DNA of 64,000 bases from Sphingobacterium sp. B16(2022) (GCF_012030425.1 NZ_JAAUVN010000002.1:620001-684000), one strand, 5' to 3'; counted from the stretch's first letter, positions 25,292 through 34,913 are shown. Numbers and translations: made by a program. The notes: generated by a model from the letters alone, not told the origin.

Positions 25292-25519
25292 TTAAGATTT
25301 TAAAGGTTCGATTTTAAAACCTGATTTCTCTACGATCTCGATAACTTCCTGTTCCGATATCCCATCTGTCTTAACTGTAAGTACTTTATCTCTACTGGCA
25401 ACGTCTACTTCCCAATGGTTAATACCCGTTTTATCAGTTAGAAAAGGAGTTACTTTGGTTACACAGCCACTGCAGTTAATATTGGTCTTGAATTGAAAAT
25501 TTTGATTATTGCTATCCAT
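25292..25519 (-). CDS. HMA-domain metallochaperone, CopZ-like
   Basis: Small cytosolic protein of 75 aa with one heavy-metal-associated (HMA) domain. The metal loop is INCSGCVTKV with the intact CxxC (Cys16, Cys19). The ferredoxin-like beta-alpha-beta-beta-alpha-beta pattern is complete, ending with VEKSGFKIEPL. It should carry Cu(I) to ATPases or regulators. Usual MTCxxC is changed to INCSGC. Its promoter region has the 13-bp element shared with three other promoters of this block (25603-25615). Confidence 0.88.
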   Translation of the reverse strand: MDSNNQNFQFKTNINCSGCVTKVTPFLTDKTGINHWEVDVASRDKVLTVKTDGISEQEVIEIVEKSGFKIEPLKS

Positions 25520-25552
25520 TTTATTTTATTTTTTAGCGTTTGTTTATAGTAC

Positions 25553-25619
25553 AAATTTCAGTAAAAAAATACGGTGGCACTTTACGTTATTTGCTATTTG
25601 ATTTGTAATATTTACTGAT
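25553..25619 (-). promoter_or_regulatory. Shared metal-regulon promoter, copy A
   Basis: -7-like box GAAATTTG on minus (25560-25553), then 42 nt upstream the element TTGTAATATTTAC (plus reading, 25603-25615). The surrounding bases, CTATTTGATTTG (25594-25605) and ATATTTACTGAT (25608-25619), are identical to copy B at 35808-35833 except for two bases between them. Confidence 0.7.
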
Positions 25620-25716
25620 TATAGTCATGCTATTGATTATGCTGTTTTTATTATCGTGTCATGTGTAATCTTGCTCTCAATAGTATCCCGGATAGTGTTT
25701 AGACGGCATCATACTA

Positions 25717-26787
25717 TTATGCGATGACAATGGAAACAGACTGATCTAATGGATAGCTCTGGCAAAGTAGAATTTTACCTTCAGTGACTTCTTCATCCGA
25801 GAGGGCATAATTGTTTACCATTTTGATCTGGCCATTTTCTTGGATTGCCCAGCATGAACCGCAGGTGCCTTTTTTACATGAACTGGGCACGTGAATGGCA
25901 TGGGCACTAATGGCTTCTAAAAGGGATTGTCCTGGTTGTACATCAATGAGAGAAGTACACTCGTAGGTCTGTTCTTCATTGTCTCTGTAATGAGTCTCAA
26001 AGTAGCTGACCAGTATTTCTCTGTGCTCTTCGTTCTCGATAACGATGATCTTATCGGTTATGACCGGATCAAAATATTCGGTATGGATATTTGATTCGGG
26101 AATCTGTAAAGCGCGCAGTGTCTCACGATACAACTGCATCAGTTCTACTGGACCACATATGAAGTAATGAGCTTTATTTTTTTGCTTAATATACTGTCCG
26201 ATCAAGCTTTTAATGATCGGTTGAGAAAATCGACCGGAGATACTGTTAATGCCTTTAATCTCTTTATTAAGACGCGTAAATGAATGAAAAATATGCAACT
26301 GCTTGTTCTTTTCCATTTCTTCCAGTTGGAATTTGAATATGGTATCCTCCGGGCTGCTGGTGGAATATAGCAACAGAGGGGGACAAGCTGTTTTAATAAG
26401 ACTTTTTAGCATAGAGAACAAGGGTGATATTCCACTTCCACCTGCAAGAAAAACAAGTTCTGAATCATGGATAATATGTTTCTTCAAGATAAAGTTGCCT
26501 ATAGGTGCATCGATATCCCACTCGCTAATATTTTTTGCATTGTCCACTAGATAATTGCTCATTTTTCCACCAGCAACTCGTTTAACTGTAATGGACGGGA
26601 ATTTATCGGCAGGTGCGGAGCTAAAGGAATAGGATCTCTGTAGGGGTTCTCCGTTAACAATACAGGAAATATTAAGATACTGACCAGGCTGATATTCAAT
26701 CGTATCCTGGTCAGTACTGAAAAATATGGTTACAGCATCTTTAGTCTCCTGTATAACCTGATGCGTGGTCCATTTATATTTTTTCAT
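25717..26787 (-). CDS. FAD/2Fe-2S oxidoreductase (PaaE/HmpX-like)
   Basis: Flavin reductase of 356 aa with C-terminal ferredoxin. The FAD-binding barrel contains RSYSFSSAP (51-59), the NAD(P) domain GGSGISPLFSML (115-126), and the plant-type 2Fe-2S loop SCKKGTCGSCWA with a distant LLCQ cysteine at the end. This order (FNR then ferredoxin) is that of PaaE, HmpX and related electron-transfer subunits. It would pass electrons from NAD(P)H to an unknown partner, perhaps an oxygenase. It starts 13 nt after the DHA2 pump stop, so is in the TolC/pump operon; a link of a reductase to a drug pump is unusual and may indicate detoxification of the exported compound. Confidence 0.88.
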   Translation of the reverse strand: MKKYKWTTHQVIQETKDAVTIFFSTDQDTIEYQPGQYLNISCIVNGEPLQRSYSFSSAPADKFPSITVKRVAGGKMSNYLVDNAKNISEWDIDAPIGNFILKKHIIHDSELVFLAGGSGISPLFSMLKSLIKTACPPLLLYSTSSPEDTIFKFQLEEMEKNKQLHIFHSFTRLNKEIKGINSISGRFSQPIIKSLIGQYIKQKNKAHYFICGPVELMQLYRETLRALQIPESNIHTEYFDPVITDKIIVIENEEHREILVSYFETHYRDNEEQTYECTSLIDVQPGQSLLEAISAHAIHVPSSCKKGTCGSCWAIQENGQIKMVNNYALSDEEVTEGKILLCQSYPLDQSVSIVIA

Positions 26788-26800
26788 ATGGTTTTAACGT

Positions 26801-28228
26801 TTACTTTTTAAGTGTCTTAATGAAAATTATAGCCATGACTGCTGCAATGAGACATATGATGGAAGCTGCAAAAAAACCGGTTTGAAAACCTGTGTTCAAA
26901 GCGGTAGCTTCTGTGGCTCCTGTTGCTTTTATAGCATTGGTTTTTGCCGCGGAAATGGCAACTATTATAGCCAGTCCTAGAGCTGAACCGATTTGATAGC
27001 TGGTATTTACCAGACCGGAAGCAAGGCCGGTTTCCTCAGGTTTGGCACCTGACATCGAAGCGATAGTGCCAGGTATATACGTTAGTGACATACCTAAAGC
27101 GCCTAATAAAGATGCTGGCAATACATTGATTATAAATGTACCATCAGGAGGGATTGTGCTAAAAAGAAGGAGTGAACCTGCTAAGGCAAGCAGACCTGCT
27201 ACCATATTTGCTTTGAAGCCAAATCGAGCGACTAATTTACCTGTAAGACCAACCATCAGAAACATGATCGCAATTGTCATCGGTAAAAGAGCAAGTCCAC
27301 TATTGAAAGCTGTGTAATGCAGGGTTTGCTGCAGGTAAAGATTGAGAAAAAACCATAAGGGTATCCATGCTGCCGCTAATAATGCCATCACCACGTTACC
27401 TGATAAAAGATTAGGGACTTTAAAAATAGCAAGAGGAATTAAAGGCTCCCTTTTCTGTTTCTGTATGATAATGAAAATAATGAACAGCAACAATGATAAG
27501 CCCAGTAATCCAATGGTTTGGACTGATATCCAACCGGCATTTTCTGCAGATATAATAGCATATACCATCACAATAAGGGCTACCGTTGCTAAAATTGCAC
27601 CGACGATATCTACTTTTCCTTTACGGGTAGTTCCTTTGAACAGTAGTTTTTGACTGAAAAATAATACAGCAAGTCCTACTGGAATATTAATTAAGAATAA
27701 CCAATGCCACGAGAGCCATTCGGTTATGGCTCCACCAAGGAATACACCGGCTGAACCACCTGCAGCAGCAGAAGCCCCCCAGAAACCTAATGCTTTATTG
27801 AGTTCTTTGGGATCGGTAAATTTGGACAGTACTAAGGTAAGTGCTGCAGGGGCTATAAGTGCAGAGCCTAAGCCCTGTAAAGCTCTTCCGGTATTGAGGG
27901 CGGCCTCTGACCAGGCCACACCCGCTAAAAGTGACGCTCCTGAGAGAATGGCAAAACCCCACATGAAAATCTTACGTGCGCCAAAGAGATCGGATAAACG
28001 TCCGCCTAGCAATAAGAAACCTCCAAATAGAATTACATAGGCATTAAAAATCCATTGTAAGCCACTTTGTGAGTAGCCAAGATCGGCTTTTATTGCCGGT
28101 AATGCCACGCCAATAATAGAAGTGTCCATGATCACAATAAATTGTGCGGTACATAGTAAAAATAGTGCTGCCCAGCGTTTACTGTACGGAGCAGTTGGAT
28201 TTACGGTACCTGTTTTATTTTTATTCAT
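26801..28228 (-). CDS. MFS multidrug transporter, DHA2 family
   Basis: Proton-driven exporter of 475 aa with 14 predicted helices. Typical motifs are IMDTSIIGVALPAI (helix 1, motif D1), LGGRLSDLFGARK (motif A, 75-87), GLGSALIAPAALTLV and the GWRWxF-like WHWLFLINIPVG after helix 5. This is the EmrB/QacA type. There is no EmrA adaptor next to it; the neighbours are a TolC gene upstream (25 nt) and a flavin reductase downstream. The N-terminus is hydrophilic for 17 residues. It is cotranscribed with tolC. Confidence 0.92.
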   Translation of the reverse strand: MNKNKTGTVNPTAPYSKRWAALFLLCTAQFIVIMDTSIIGVALPAIKADLGYSQSGLQWIFNAYVILFGGFLLLGGRLSDLFGARKIFMWGFAILSGASLLAGVAWSEAALNTGRALQGLGSALIAPAALTLVLSKFTDPKELNKALGFWGASAAAGGSAGVFLGGAITEWLSWHWLFLINIPVGLAVLFFSQKLLFKGTTRKGKVDIVGAILATVALIVMVYAIISAENAGWISVQTIGLLGLSLLLFIIFIIIQKQKREPLIPLAIFKVPNLLSGNVVMALLAAAWIPLWFFLNLYLQQTLHYTAFNSGLALLPMTIAIMFLMVGLTGKLVARFGFKANMVAGLLALAGSLLLFSTIPPDGTFIINVLPASLLGALGMSLTYIPGTIASMSGAKPEETGLASGLVNTSYQIGSALGLAIIVAISAAKTNAIKATGATEATALNTGFQTGFFAASIICLIAAVMAIIFIKTLKK

Positions 28229-28253
28229 TTTTTATTTAATTAATGGTAAGTAA

Positions 28254-29603
28254 TTATAGGCTTAGCTGCCCAACAGCATGTTTTAATTTTACATGTAGAA
28301 CCTGTATCTTATATATCGCATTGAGGTTGTTGATCTTTGCTTGTGTCAATGCCAGTTCAGCATCTGTCAACTCAAGTCTTGACCCCAGACTGTTTTTGAA
28401 ACGGTCATCTACCATCTGATGGTTTAATGTGGCAGACTGCACCGTTTTTTCTTGGATGTTTAATTGGTTAACTGCTTCCTTCCACTGACTGATCAACGTT
28501 GCAAGCTCGGTTTTAACTTCATCTTTTAAATCGCTTAATCGTATTTCTTCCTGTCTCATTTTGATTTTGGACTGGTTGATTTTGGACTTGGTACGGTTGC
28601 CATTGAAAACAGGTACTGTAAGCTGGAGCCCTAAGAAGGATGTTCTGGGTAATGCATATTGACCAAACTTAAAATTATCCGCTTGTGCCTGCAGCTGATA
28701 CTGACCGATTAGAGAAAGCTGTGGCAATAGCTCCGCTTGGATCACCTTCATATTTTTCTGTTGCAGTTCTATGGTAAGTTCTTGAATATTGAGATCTTTT
28801 CTGTTTTTTTCGGCAATAGCCAATGCGGCATCAACTTGATGAAACTCATGCTGACTTGTTTCGATGTTCAGTTCTAGATTGTCAGATAGCTCAATTTCTG
28901 CAGGATCTTCTAGTCCGATCAGTCTTTTGAGTTCAATGCCTGCTACCGTTACATTGTTTTTTAAGTAAGAAACGGATGATTTCAAATTTGCGACAGCAAC
29001 GAAGCTTCTTAATGTATCTGATTTTAAACCTCTGCCCTGGGCTAATAATGAACGGGAATCTTGCAGTGCTTTTTTATTTCTCTGAAGACTTTGTTCTAGT
29101 AGATCAAGCTGACTGTTCATCATCAACATATCAAGATAACGTGTAGAGACCAAAAGGGCAATCTGGCTTTTGAGGTCAGCTGTTTTTTCATTTTGAATCG
29201 ATTCATTAATCTTTGAAGCTTTTGTCAGATGATGCGTACCAGGTGCAAGAATGGGCTGGTTGAGGGTAGCAAAAACATGATAGACATTTTTACCACCGAT
29301 AGCCACATCTTGTACTGCTTTATCAGTACCTGCAAATGAACCCGGGAGGAAGATAACCTGTCTGTCAAAATAGCGCGAGTATGCAGCATTAGCCGAGATA
29401 CTTGGAAGTAATCCACCTTTGACTTCATTGGTTATTTCTCGGGCATGGATTTCTTCCAATATTTGCACCTGTATTGCTTTATTTCCCTGTTTTGCCATTT
29501 CCAAAGCATCTTTGAGTGCCAGCATTTTTTTCTGGGCATGCAATGGTTTACTGCTACCAATGAGTAGCAGTAGGGTAACGATATATAGGATATTTGTTTT
29601 CAT
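28254..29603 (-). CDS. TolC family outer-membrane efflux protein
   Basis: Outer-membrane channel of about 449 aa with two OEP repeats (about 25-215 and 240-440) made of long coiled-coil helices separated by beta strands. The signal peptide ends near LHAQ. I use the ATG at 29603 (MKTNILYIV), nine codons inside the open frame, because it starts the signal peptide. It sits between the RND gene (212 nt upstream) and the DHA2 pump gene (25 nt downstream) and may serve both. The gap to the RND gene holds a 12-bp inverted repeat (29704-29800). Confidence 0.9.
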   Translation of the reverse strand: MKTNILYIVTLLLLIGSSKPLHAQKKMLALKDALEMAKQGNKAIQVQILEEIHAREITNEVKGGLLPSISANAAYSRYFDRQVIFLPGSFAGTDKAVQDVAIGGKNVYHVFATLNQPILAPGTHHLTKASKINESIQNEKTADLKSQIALLVSTRYLDMLMMNSQLDLLEQSLQRNKKALQDSRSLLAQGRGLKSDTLRSFVAVANLKSSVSYLKNNVTVAGIELKRLIGLEDPAEIELSDNLELNIETSQHEFHQVDAALAIAEKNRKDLNIQELTIELQQKNMKVIQAELLPQLSLIGQYQLQAQADNFKFGQYALPRTSFLGLQLTVPVFNGNRTKSKINQSKIKMRQEEIRLSDLKDEVKTELATLISQWKEAVNQLNIQEKTVQSATLNHQMVDDRFKNSLGSRLELTDAELALTQAKINNLNAIYKIQVLHVKLKHAVGQLSL

Positions 29604-29703
29604 TGAATTATAATTTGTGGTGATGTTCACTTGTTACGGTATACATGCTATTCCTTTATTTTTTGCTAAGCAAATCGCTGCTTATTGCGGAGGAAATGAA
29701 ACC

Positions 29704-29800
29704 ATCATGAGCATATTTTTTCCCTTTTAGATTTATTTGTAACCCTATTCAAGATTTTTCGATCGCTTCATCGTTTTTTTTGTGTGGGTATGCTCATGAT
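29704..29800. repeat. 12-bp inverted repeat in RND-tolC gap
   Basis: ATCATGAGCATA (29704-29715) and TATGCTCATGAT (29789-29800) are perfect reverse complements separated by 73 nt. The arms contain the palindrome TCATGA. They do not resemble transposon ends with a known gene and lie wholly between the RND stop and the tolC start. They may be a regulatory loop site; I cannot decide. Confidence 0.6.
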
Positions 29801-29815
29801 CTGTTTCAGTTTAAC

Positions 29816-32800
29816 TTAATGTTGTATTTCGATAGCGCGCTCTTCAGTTGGTTCCTCAACAACAGCTTTTGGAGTTTTCTTACTTGATAAATACGAGTAA
29901 ACTGCCGGAATGATAAATAGGGTGAGGATACCTGAAAAGACAAGTCCTCCGGCAATCACGATTCCTAATGACTGGCGGCTATTGGCTGTCAGTGCAATGG
30001 GTAATGCACCAAATATCATGGCAAGAGACGTCATAAGGATCGGTCTAAAACGCTGCTCTGCAGCTTGAATCGCAGCATCGTATTTCGAAAGGCCTGTTTC
30101 CTTGAGGTGGTTGGCAAATTCAACGATCAGAATTCCGTTCTTAGTAATCAGTCCTACTAATGTAATAATCCCGATCTGGCTAAATACATTTAAACTCTGC
30201 TCATACCAGTAAAGACTAAGCACTGCTCCAGCAATTGCCATGGGTACGGTAAGCATAATGGTAAGTGGATCGCGCATGCTTCCAAATTGTGCTGCCAGAA
30301 TCATATAAATAAGTACGAGTGCCAGGATGAGCGTAAAGGTGATATTGCCTTGACTTTCGGTATAATCTCTGGACTGACCGGCAAGTGAACTTTTGAATGT
30401 TTCGCCCAGTACTTCTTTTTTTATTTTTTCGATTTCCTGTATACCTTCTGCGAGACTTACTCCTGGCGCTGTTGCCGCAGATACAGTTGCTGATGTATAC
30501 TGATCATAGCGATAAATGGCCGCCGGACTAACGGCTTCTTCCATTGTTATCAGGTTATTAAGTGGAATCATCTGTCCTGAAGTTGAACGGACATAAATCG
30601 TATTCAGGTCGCTTTTATCATTTCTGTACTGGCGGTCTAATTGTCCGATCACTTCGTACTGACGGTCGTTACGTAAGAAATATCCGTAACGCTGTCCTGA
30701 GAACGAGAGTTGTAAGGTATGGGCTATTTCTTCGATGGATACGCCCATCATAGAAGCTTTTGCACGATCGATATTTACTTTCACCTCAGGTTTGTTGATC
30801 TTAAGATCAGCGTCAATGAATAGCAGTTTTTTACTTTGGCGTGCAGCAGCCAGGAATTTTGGAAGCACGGTAGTCAGACTATCTAAGTTCGGAGCCTGAA
30901 GAACATATTGAATAGGCATACCACCACCATAACGGGTTCCGATTGTTGGAGGTAAATAAGGGAAGAGCAGAAAGCCTCTAAATTTACCCGCAGCTGCTCC
31001 ATATTGGTTATATAGATCCTGAATGCTGGATTTTCTTTCCTTTGGATCTTTAAGATAGATACTCTGCACAGCTACGTTGACCGGTGCTGGGGCCGGAATG
31101 AATGAAATAGCGACCATGGAGTAGGTTTGGTACAATCCCTCGGTCGAGTCATTTACATACTTTCCAACTTCGGTCATGTGTTTTTTCATATAATCAAAAG
31201 AGACACCTTCAGGAGCTATAGCGATGAGGTTCATGTTGGAACGATCTTCTACCGGAGCTAGTTCTGAAGGAAGTTGCTTACCTATAGCATAAATAAGCAG
31301 GGTAGTGCCAGTTAAGAAGACCCAAGCTAACCATCGAACGCGCATAAATGCAATCAGTAAATATGCGTAGCCATTGTTTAGACTAACGAAAAAGGGTTCG
31401 GTGACGCGATAGAACCAACTCGGTTTTTCTTTTTTCTTCAAAAAGTATGCACTTAGCATAGGGGTCAGTGTAAGCGCTACAAATGCTGAGACCAATACTG
31501 ATCCTGATACGACAATGGCAAATTCTTTGAAAAGTTGTCCACTGATTCCACCCATAAAAATAATGGGTAAAAATACGGCTGCTAACGTAATTGTCGTGGA
31601 AATAACCGCAAAATAAATCTCTCTTGTACCTTTAAATGCCGCCTGAATAGGGGACATACCCTCTTCAATTTTTTTATAAATATTTTCTAACACGACAATC
31701 GCATCATCTACGACCAGTCCAATGGCAAGTACCAATCCAAGAAGTGTCAAGATATTGATCGTGAAACCGGCAATATACATAATGAAAAATCCGGAAAGAA
31801 TGGATACCGGAATGGCAAGAACGGGAATAATAGTAGATCTCCAGTCTCTCAGGAATAGAAAGATAATCAAGACCACGAGTCCGAATGCTATGAATAACGT
31901 TTCTTCGACCTCTTTAATGGATTCGCGTACGGAGCGCGTATAGTCGAACCCTACGATCAAACGATATTCTGAAGGAACTTCTTTTCTTAATTGATCTAAC
32001 CTTCTGTAAAACTCATCGACTACTTCTATGGCATTTGCTCCACGTTGTATCTGAATAGCAACACCGACACCGATACGGTTCAGATTTCCTGTTTCGTTGA
32101 TGATGGCTGTACGTTCATTCTCTTCTCCTAATTCGGCTGATCCAATATCTTTTAATCTTATGATGGTATTGTCAACTTGCTTAATGAGCATTTCTTCAAA
32201 ATCTTTTACAGAAGTTAGGCGTCCCATCGTCCGGATGCTAAGCTCACTGTTGTTTCCTTCGATTCGACCTGCCGGCAAGTCAATATTCTCGCGGAGTAAT
32301 GCTTGTCTTATATCGGCAGGAGTAAGTTGATATGCCGCAAGTTTTGCTGGTTCAAAGCGCAATCGCATAGCATACTTATGCTCGCCTACGATGGCTACAT
32401 TATTAATACCAGGGATAGACTGCATTCTATCTTTGATAGTCGTAGAAGCAAGGTGACTTACTTCTTTTATATTTTTGGTGTCGCTTTCCACTTCCAGGAA
32501 TGCCACCAGATTGTCTGGTGATGATGCCTTTTGTACGATTGGTGGATCGACATCGCTCGGGAGCTGTTTACGAGATTTGGAGACTTTGTCTCTAACATCG
32601 TTCAGCGCATCCTCAATGTCAATTTCCCGATTAAATTCGATGGAAATAACACTTACCTGTTCTCGCGATTCGGATGATATGGTCCGTATGCCACTTGATT
32701 CGGCAATGGATTCTTCCATCGGTCTGGTCAGTTTAGATGCAATTACATCTGGACTTGCACCAGGATAGAAGGTAATGACCGTAATGACGGGTGGTTCTGT

Positions 32801-32917
32801 TAACGGGAATTCGCGGATACCTAATTGTTTCCATCCTATTATTCCTAATATGACGATAAGGAGAGAAAATACCCCGGCCAAGACGGGTTTTTTTATACTT
32901 AAATCTGATATACTCAT
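29816..32917 (-). CDS. RND multidrug efflux pump (HAE-1 type)
   Basis: Inner-membrane pump of 1033 aa, usual RND length, with 12 membrane helices and two large periplasmic loops (about 33-330 and 560-860). The proton-relay aspartates of helix 4 are visible in GLVLAIGLVVDDAIVVLENI. The N-terminus MSISDLSIKKPVLAGVFSLL and PPxIxV porter repeats fit the hydrophobe/amphiphile class (AcrB/MexB). It lacks the metal-binding and charged residues of CusA/CzcA in helix 4 (I see no methionine pairs or second glutamate), so drug or toxic organic export is more likely than metal export. The adaptor gene precedes it by 21 nt. Confidence 0.94.
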   Translation of the reverse strand: MSISDLSIKKPVLAGVFSLLIVILGIIGWKQLGIREFPLTEPPVITVITFYPGASPDVIASKLTRPMEESIAESSGIRTISSESREQVSVISIEFNREIDIEDALNDVRDKVSKSRKQLPSDVDPPIVQKASSPDNLVAFLEVESDTKNIKEVSHLASTTIKDRMQSIPGINNVAIVGEHKYAMRLRFEPAKLAAYQLTPADIRQALLRENIDLPAGRIEGNNSELSIRTMGRLTSVKDFEEMLIKQVDNTIIRLKDIGSAELGEENERTAIINETGNLNRIGVGVAIQIQRGANAIEVVDEFYRRLDQLRKEVPSEYRLIVGFDYTRSVRESIKEVEETLFIAFGLVVLIIFLFLRDWRSTIIPVLAIPVSILSGFFIMYIAGFTINILTLLGLVLAIGLVVDDAIVVLENIYKKIEEGMSPIQAAFKGTREIYFAVISTTITLAAVFLPIIFMGGISGQLFKEFAIVVSGSVLVSAFVALTLTPMLSAYFLKKKEKPSWFYRVTEPFFVSLNNGYAYLLIAFMRVRWLAWVFLTGTTLLIYAIGKQLPSELAPVEDRSNMNLIAIAPEGVSFDYMKKHMTEVGKYVNDSTEGLYQTYSMVAISFIPAPAPVNVAVQSIYLKDPKERKSSIQDLYNQYGAAAGKFRGFLLFPYLPPTIGTRYGGGMPIQYVLQAPNLDSLTTVLPKFLAAARQSKKLLFIDADLKINKPEVKVNIDRAKASMMGVSIEEIAHTLQLSFSGQRYGYFLRNDRQYEVIGQLDRQYRNDKSDLNTIYVRSTSGQMIPLNNLITMEEAVSPAAIYRYDQYTSATVSAATAPGVSLAEGIQEIEKIKKEVLGETFKSSLAGQSRDYTESQGNITFTLILALVLIYMILAAQFGSMRDPLTIMLTVPMAIAGAVLSLYWYEQSLNVFSQIGIITLVGLITKNGILIVEFANHLKETGLSKYDAAIQAAEQRFRPILMTSLAMIFGALPIALTANSRQSLGIVIAGGLVFSGILTLFIIPAVYSYLSSKKTPKAVVEEPTEERAIEIQH

Positions 32918-32938
32918 GAAGCTAAGATTTGAAATTAA

Positions 32939-34009
32939 TTAATTTGACAGGACTGCTTTTACAGGGGTACCGTCTCCTAAGCGCAGCATATTGGAAACAA
33001 TGATGCTGTCGTTTGGCATGATACCAGACGTTATGATTGCGTCCTTTTCTGTTCTGTTACTTACGGTGACTGCCATTGGTTTTGCAACCCCATTTTTGAT
33101 AACAAAAACAGCATAGCCTTTTTCACCTGGTGCTAAAGCCTCAGTTGGAACTGTTATTCCTTTTGCACCTTGATTATTTACTTGGAAGTACACTTTAGCC
33201 GATAGACCTGCCCGGAATTGTCCGTCAGCATTATTTGTTATTGCTTGTACCTGTAAGCTTCTGCTTTGTGCTTCAAGCCCTGGTTCTGTAGCTGTTATTG
33301 TAGCGAAATATTCGGTATCGGATAATTCGGATGTAAACTTAATTTTGCTTCCTGTCTTTATTAATGGTAAGTATTTTTCTGGGACAGAGAAGTTGATCTT
33401 AATAGCGCTTTGATCCTGTAAGGTCACGAGTGTCTCTCCGGGAGATACATAGGCTCCGAGATGTACTTTTGAAATACCAATTTTCCCGGAGAATGGCGCC
33501 CGGATTATGGTCTTTTCTAAATCTACTCGAAGCAGCTGTTCTAGTGCGTTTAAAGATTCGAATCGCATAACGGCCTCATCATATTCTTGCGGTTTTACGG
33601 TTTCGGTTTTTAATAGATTGCCAAGTCTTTCTTTATTCAATTTAGCGAGATTCAATTCGGCACCTACTTGTTTCAAACGGGATCTGATATCGGCATCATT
33701 GAGTTTGTAAAGTACGGTTCCTTGACTGATATAACTACCGTCTTTAAAAGATACCTGAGTAATCTTCTGAGGGAGCTCGCCAACTATGGAAACTTCTCGA
33801 TAAGGCATCATGGTGCCGACGACGGCTTCTTTTTGATCGAGTTGCTCTTCCTGTGCGATGATGATATCTACGGGTAATTTACTGGCATCTGCGGATGGTG
33901 TTGGTGCTTTTTCTGACGTTTTTTCTTGTTTATTTTCACAAGAAACAAGTAAGATGCTTAGTATGGGAATTAAAATTCCTAATCTTTGTATTGTGTATTT
34001 GTATAACAT
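32939..34009 (-). CDS. RND efflux periplasmic adaptor (MFP) lipoprotein
   Basis: Membrane-fusion protein of 356 aa. The lipobox LLVSC sets a lipid-anchored cysteine near residue 23, followed by a short linker and the barrel-sandwich domain (from about 50), a hairpin helix region (95-145), lipoyl second half and beta-barrel (IRAPFSGKIGISKVHLG, then GAYVSPGETLV). I use the ATG at 34009, not the longer frame from 34066, because it starts the signal peptide and a -7 box at 34052-34059 places transcription inside the longer frame. It should link the RND pump to TolC. Confidence 0.92.
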   Translation of the reverse strand: MLYKYTIQRLGILIPILSILLVSCENKQEKTSEKAPTPSADASKLPVDIIIAQEEQLDQKEAVVGTMMPYREVSIVGELPQKITQVSFKDGSYISQGTVLYKLNDADIRSRLKQVGAELNLAKLNKERLGNLLKTETVKPQEYDEAVMRFESLNALEQLLRVDLEKTIIRAPFSGKIGISKVHLGAYVSPGETLVTLQDQSAIKINFSVPEKYLPLIKTGSKIKFTSELSDTEYFATITATEPGLEAQSRSLQVQAITNNADGQFRAGLSAKVYFQVNNQGAKGITVPTEALAPGEKGYAVFVIKNGVAKPMAVTVSNRTEKDAIITSGIMPNDSIIVSNMLRLGDGTPVKAVLSN

Positions 34010-34051
34010 GTTTTGATGTTTTATTTTTAACAATCGATTAAATTTCATTGC

Positions 34052-34114
34052 CAAAATTAGATACAAATGCGACCGTACTTTTACAGAATTACAGATAAGA
34101 GTTATGATATTTAT
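34052..34114 (-). promoter_or_regulatory. Shared metal-regulon promoter, copy E
   Basis: Exact -7 box TAATTTTG on minus (34059-34052) before the RND adaptor gene. Element TTATGATATTTAT (34102-34114) lies 42 nt further upstream and agrees with the consensus TTGYRATATTTAC at 10 of 13 bases. The match is weaker than in copies A, B and D, but the spacing is the same. Confidence 0.5.
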
Positions 34115-34183
34115 TTTGATGTTTTATATCGTTTTTTGCTGAATGGCGTGAGTGGAATCGCTTAACATCTTGGCAAAAAATAG

Positions 34184-34215
34184 GAACTCCTGTTTATGTA
34201 TATAAACAGGAGTTC
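34184..34215 (-). terminator. Terminator of HMA-AraC gene 1
   Basis: Perfect 14-bp stem (34184-34197 with 34202-34215), 4-nt loop, then a T-run on minus (A-run 34175-34180 on plus). It ends the minus-strand gene at 34275. Confidence 0.85.
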
Positions 34216-34274
34216 GAATAAATATTTGAATTAATTAATGCGGTCTATTACCGCTAATTTTCTTTAGCAGTTTT

Positions 34275-34859
34275 CTAAACTTGGTTTTTATTTTTTGATT
34301 GCTCTTCTATAATTGCTAGTTTATTGCGTTTCATTCTTTTATAATGGGAAGATGTAAAACCTGTGTATTTCTTCAACTGGTTTGACAGGTGTGCAGGACT
34401 ACTGTACCCTAGACTATAGGCAATTTCAGATAAGGAGAGTTGTGTATAAAATAACAGTTCTTTTACTTTCTCTATCTTCCTTGAGATAATGAATTTTTCA
34501 AGTGTCCATCCTTCTGAGGATGAGAATAGTGCACTTAATGAATCATAATCTTTACGTAATTCGTCGCGGATAAGTGTTGAGAATTTAATGCGTTCGCCAG
34601 TGTCTAATTGTTTTTGAATGCCTTTTTCTACAGCGCTTTTAATCTGCGAGATGAGTCTCTGATCTTTGTTATATAGTAAATCAAAACCATACTTCTGCAA
34701 CATGGTTTTGATAACTTGCTCTTCAAGGATTTTATCCCTTACTTTTAGAATTACTTCACCTAAGCGTATGTCGGAAATCTCCAGACCAAGCTTTGGTAAT
34801 TCTTCTGACAGAATGTATATGCACCTATCGCACACCATTCCTTTGATTAATAGTTTCAT
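34275..34859 (-). CDS. HMA-AraC metal-responsive regulator, copy 1
   Basis: Regulator of 194 aa with two joined parts. Residues 1-65 are an HMA-like ferredoxin fold starting MKLLIKGMVCDRCIYIL, with the metal loop GMVCDRC (Cys10, Cys13). After a linker (65-95) comes an AraC-type DNA-binding domain (about 100-180) with LSLSEIAYSLGYSSPAHLSN and KKYTGFTSSHYKRM as its two helix-turn-helix units. It would sense a soft metal, probably Cu(I), directly through the cysteines. A paralogue (38890-39453) flanks the copper ATPase. It lies between the RND operon and the HMA chaperone genes. A palindrome GTAATA-N3-TATTAC (34918-34932) is 59 nt upstream. Confidence 0.85.
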   Translation of the reverse strand: MKLLIKGMVCDRCIYILSEELPKLGLEISDIRLGEVILKVRDKILEEQVIKTMLQKYGFDLLYNKDQRLISQIKSAVEKGIQKQLDTGERIKFSTLIRDELRKDYDSLSALFSSSEGWTLEKFIISRKIEKVKELLFYTQLSLSEIAYSLGYSSPAHLSNQLKKYTGFTSSHYKRMKRNKLAIIEEQSKNKNQV

Positions 34860-34913
34860 GGATAAAATAAATGTTTAATATTGATTGTGTTATGTGATCA
34901 AAATTGCGTTTTT

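Noticed and set aside
26303..28040. Long plus-strand frames opposite the oxidoreductase and DHA2 genes
   Set aside because: They are antisense shadows of conserved genes with no recognisable domain, signal or start context.
34010..34066. Longer N-terminus of the RND adaptor
   Set aside because: A -7 box lies inside it and the signal peptide begins at 34009.
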